This document shows, piece after piece, positions 61,989 to 64,000 of a stretch of DNA of 64,000 bases (its first letter is position 1; every line of letters starts with the position of its first letter). Both the position numbers and the translations under genes were made by a program. The DNA comes from Pirellula staleyi DSM 6068 (GTDB lineage Bacteria; Planctomycetota; Planctomycetia; Pirellulales; Pirellulaceae): assembly GCF_000025185.1 (NCBI RefSeq), contig NC_013720.1:3534001-3598000 (forward strand), read 5' to 3'. The notes under the pieces were generated by a model. It did not search any database. It was not told where the DNA came from and saw only the letters and a list, made by a program, of their open reading frames with translations.

Positions 61989-63881
61989 TTAGCGGATCAT
62001 CTTCGGCAATCCTGTGGGTACAGGAGGCTGAATCCAGTCGGTAAGCGACATGGCTCGCTCTTCCATCGACGAGGAAGTCTTGAGTAATTCTTCTGCTTTT
62101 TCGTCACCCAGGAGTGTGACAAAAGCTTCGGTCACATCGTTATCGGCAATCAGACCCAGCTTATTGTAAAAACGAATTTCGACGAGCGTTTGCAGCGGAT
62201 TGGCAGGCTTTTTCGCGGCCAGATCTTTCGAACGAGCCAAGGCTCGATCAGCGGTGACACCAGCCGGAAGACTTGTTGGCGTAAGGACTTTGTCAGCGGC
62301 GGTGAAGAATCGCTTGGCTTCATCGCCAATGCTGTCGTCGGTTTTGCTCTTGTTGCGTTCTTCGTAAATCTTGAGGTTATTGATCTGAGCCGACGAAAAA
62401 ATCACCTGATTCGTCGGAACGATGATTGCGCGAAATTTGGTGGTGTTCTGCACGAACTCGACACCGCGCGCTTGACGAATGGTCACTTCGAACACGATCA
62501 GCAGATCGAGTTCCTGTTCTTTCGCTTGCTTGGCGAGATCGGCTGCATCGGCCACACCGAGCCACGAGAGGCCAGGCATGAACGATTTGGCCCCGCCCAG
62601 TTTGGCAGCAGCATCGCCTGGCATCGAGCCGGGATAGCCACCTGGATTCATGCCGGGAGCCATCGCGGGATAGCCTTCGGGCGAACTTCCAGGGGGATAG
62701 CCGGCAGCACCGGGCGGAACTCCACCGGGGAGTCCAGGAATCTTGCTGGGAAGGAGTGCAGCACGCAACGCGCCGCCGAAGCTGCCACTGCGAATGCGCG
62801 ATTCGATGCCAGCCACCACCTGCATCCCGAGATCGCCAGCGTAGTAGTTCAGATTGCTACGGGCATCGGCACCGGGATCGCTGGCTGCTGGTGGGGGTGG
62901 GCCTTGGGGCTGCTGGCCACCACCCTGTTGTCCGCGCCGAATCGTGTTCATTTCAGCCGATTCACCACCGGGACCGGCAGCCGCTTCGACGCGTGGACCG
63001 ACAGCGTAGGGATTTCCGGTGAAACCATTCGGTGGCGTGTAGACGACACCAATGCCCGTTCGGACCATCACCGCGGGACGCATCAATCCACCATACCAGT
63101 GCATATGATTCGGAAGGGCAGCGGCGGCTGATTCGTTCACGAGATAACCGGCCAGCACTTGCCGAGCAGCTTCGCGGTCGTCACCCGCCATGAAAGCGAC
63201 CCGTGCAGCAGTGGGCAACTGTTTCTCAGCCGCCTTCACTTCGGCCAGCTTCCAGACGCCACTCACACCGTCGAGCATCGACGACACCATGCCAAACGGG
63301 CCGCGCATCACCGGCCCTTTGGGCTGACCTGGTTGACCCGGCATAGCTCCCGGTGGGTAGCTTCCTTCGGGCATGCTTCCAGGAGGATAAGTTCCGTCGG
63401 GGCCCGGGGCGTTCGATCCTGCTCGTTCCGAGCCAGGATTGTAAGGCGTTGGGTTGGCGGTATCGGGGGTAAACGACTGCGTGCCGTCGGGACCGGTGGT
63501 GTTGCTCGGAATGTTGTAGTTTGGGTCTGCGGTGACAGGATCGCCGGTCGAACCAGGGCTGGAGCCAGGACCAGGGGCTGGCACTCCGCCAGGGTTGTTC
63601 ATCGGATCGTACTGCGCCGCCATCGGATCGGTGCTGCTACCCGAGCCTCGTTCGCCCGGTGGCGAGCCTGGACTGCCGGGGTTCATCCCTTCGCTCGAGG
63701 GTGGTGGAGTGGGAGCAGCAGGTGCGCTCGGGGGACCTGGCGGTCCCGGTGGAGCAGGGGGAGCTGAACTCGAAACGTTCGATGCCACAGGAGCAGCCGA
63801 GCCCCCATCGCCGCCGCATCCCGTGAGGGTCAGCGACACGCCGAGAGCGAGGACGAGAACAACAGAAACCACACGAATCAT
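61989..63881 (-). CDS. Pro/Gly-rich lipoprotein
   Basis: The 630-aa protein starts at the ATG at 63881, with GGAG 8 nt upstream. The lipoprotein signal is LALGVSLTLTGC (Cys near residue 22). Residues 30-210 are low complexity, with repeated PPGPPGPPSAP, PGSPPGERGSG and YPPGSMPEGSYPPGAMPGQP words. A folded part (about 215-330) starts at MLDGVSGVWKLAEVKAAEKQ, and a second is at the C-terminus (LDLLIVFEVTIRQARGVEFV, VPTNQVIFSSAQINNLKIYE). Between them another Pro/Gly-rich stretch appears. It is probably an outer-membrane-anchored planctomycete protein of unknown role. Confidence 0.75.
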   Translation of the reverse strand: MIRVVSVVLVLALGVSLTLTGCGGDGGSAAPVASNVSSSAPPAPPGPPGPPSAPAAPTPPPSSEGMNPGSPGSPPGERGSGSSTDPMAAQYDPMNNPGGVPAPGPGSSPGSTGDPVTADPNYNIPSNTTGPDGTQSFTPDTANPTPYNPGSERAGSNAPGPDGTYPPGSMPEGSYPPGAMPGQPGQPKGPVMRGPFGMVSSMLDGVSGVWKLAEVKAAEKQLPTAARVAFMAGDDREAARQVLAGYLVNESAAAALPNHMHWYGGLMRPAVMVRTGIGVVYTPPNGFTGNPYAVGPRVEAAAGPGGESAEMNTIRRGQQGGGQQPQGPPPPAASDPGADARSNLNYYAGDLGMQVVAGIESRIRSGSFGGALRAALLPSKIPGLPGGVPPGAAGYPPGSSPEGYPAMAPGMNPGGYPGSMPGDAAAKLGGAKSFMPGLSWLGVADAADLAKQAKEQELDLLIVFEVTIRQARGVEFVQNTTKFRAIIVPTNQVIFSSAQINNLKIYEERNKSKTDDSIGDEAKRFFTAADKVLTPTSLPAGVTADRALARSKDLAAKKPANPLQTLVEIRFYNKLGLIADNDVTEAFVTLLGDEKAEELLKTSSSMEERAMSLTDWIQPPVPTGLPKMIR

Positions 63882-64000
63882 GAGAGGGGCTCCGCCAAAC
63901 GAGCGTCGACAAGGACGCTGCATCCTCCACCTGGGTTGCAGCGAGCCTTTATCGTAGCGACCTGCCGCGCCGACTGTCGCATGATTTTTCCGAAAAACAT

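Overview
This is chromosomal DNA (about 57% G+C) of a planctomycete, most likely a Pirellula/Blastopirellula-type member of the Pirellulales. The support is the gene content: cytochrome-like proteins with DUF1549/DUF1553 domains, a DUF1501 protein, four DUF1559 pseudopilin-like proteins each with a prepilin-type N-terminus, small planctomycete lipoproteins, and a kinase/FHA/sigma-factor cluster. The genus is an inference.

Layout. 1-9.7 kb: minus-strand genes for two PSCyt/PSD1 proteins, an EboE-like protein, a DUF1501 protein and an APC permease. 9.9-16.4 kb: a PQQ-propeller protein, two DUF1559 proteins, small lipoproteins and an outer-membrane-like protein. 16.8-20.9 kb: a lipoprotein-type KatG divergent from a LysR regulator, then a YciI-family protein. 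21.25-28.9 kb: an integrative element of about 7.5 kb in the 3' end of a tRNA-Ser(UGA) gene. 29.4-34 kb: a secreted protein, a PDZ protein, a transposase remnant and a sialate O-acetylesterase. 34.2-39.2 kb: an ABC/HlyD/TolC export operon. 39.3-47.8 kb: a zinc-ribbon protein, a protoglobin divergent from an Rrf2 regulator, NagB, rhomboid protease, a CinA-nucleotidyltransferase fusion, an EamA transporter and small proteins. 48.3-52.3 kb: a tandem duplication of a [DUF1559 + lipoprotein] pair. 52.6-59.8 kb: a signalling cluster of coiled-coil protein, FHA protein, Ser/Thr kinase, membrane protein, ECF-like sigma factor and a likely zinc-binding anti-sigma protein. 60-64 kb: HemP, an iron-type alcohol dehydrogenase, a small conserved protein and a Pro/Gly-rich lipoprotein.

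The most interesting region is the tRNA-Ser element. Its 30-bp attachment core (21318-21347 = 28850-28879) lies inside the integrase gene. In the chromosome the integrase ends in 15 codons read antisense through the tRNA gene. Joining the two cores, as in an excised circle of 7,532 bp, continues the integrase frame through 61 more codons (28849 down to 28664), giving a predicted 490-aa protein. Integration therefore appears to cut the C-terminal tail off its own integrase. The element also carries an XRE regulator, a primase-helicase, an AlpA-like HTH protein, a TTGTCGGA repeat array that may be an origin or operator, an unknown 434-aa protein, and a cargo gene with a HEPN-type R-x4-H motif. 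The cargo gene lies between what look like the N- and C-terminal remains of a type IIG/MmeI-like methyltransferase gene. This looks like a phage-satellite-like element with a defence cargo slot. A decayed second integrase end to the right of the far core indicates an earlier tandem insertion at the same tRNA.
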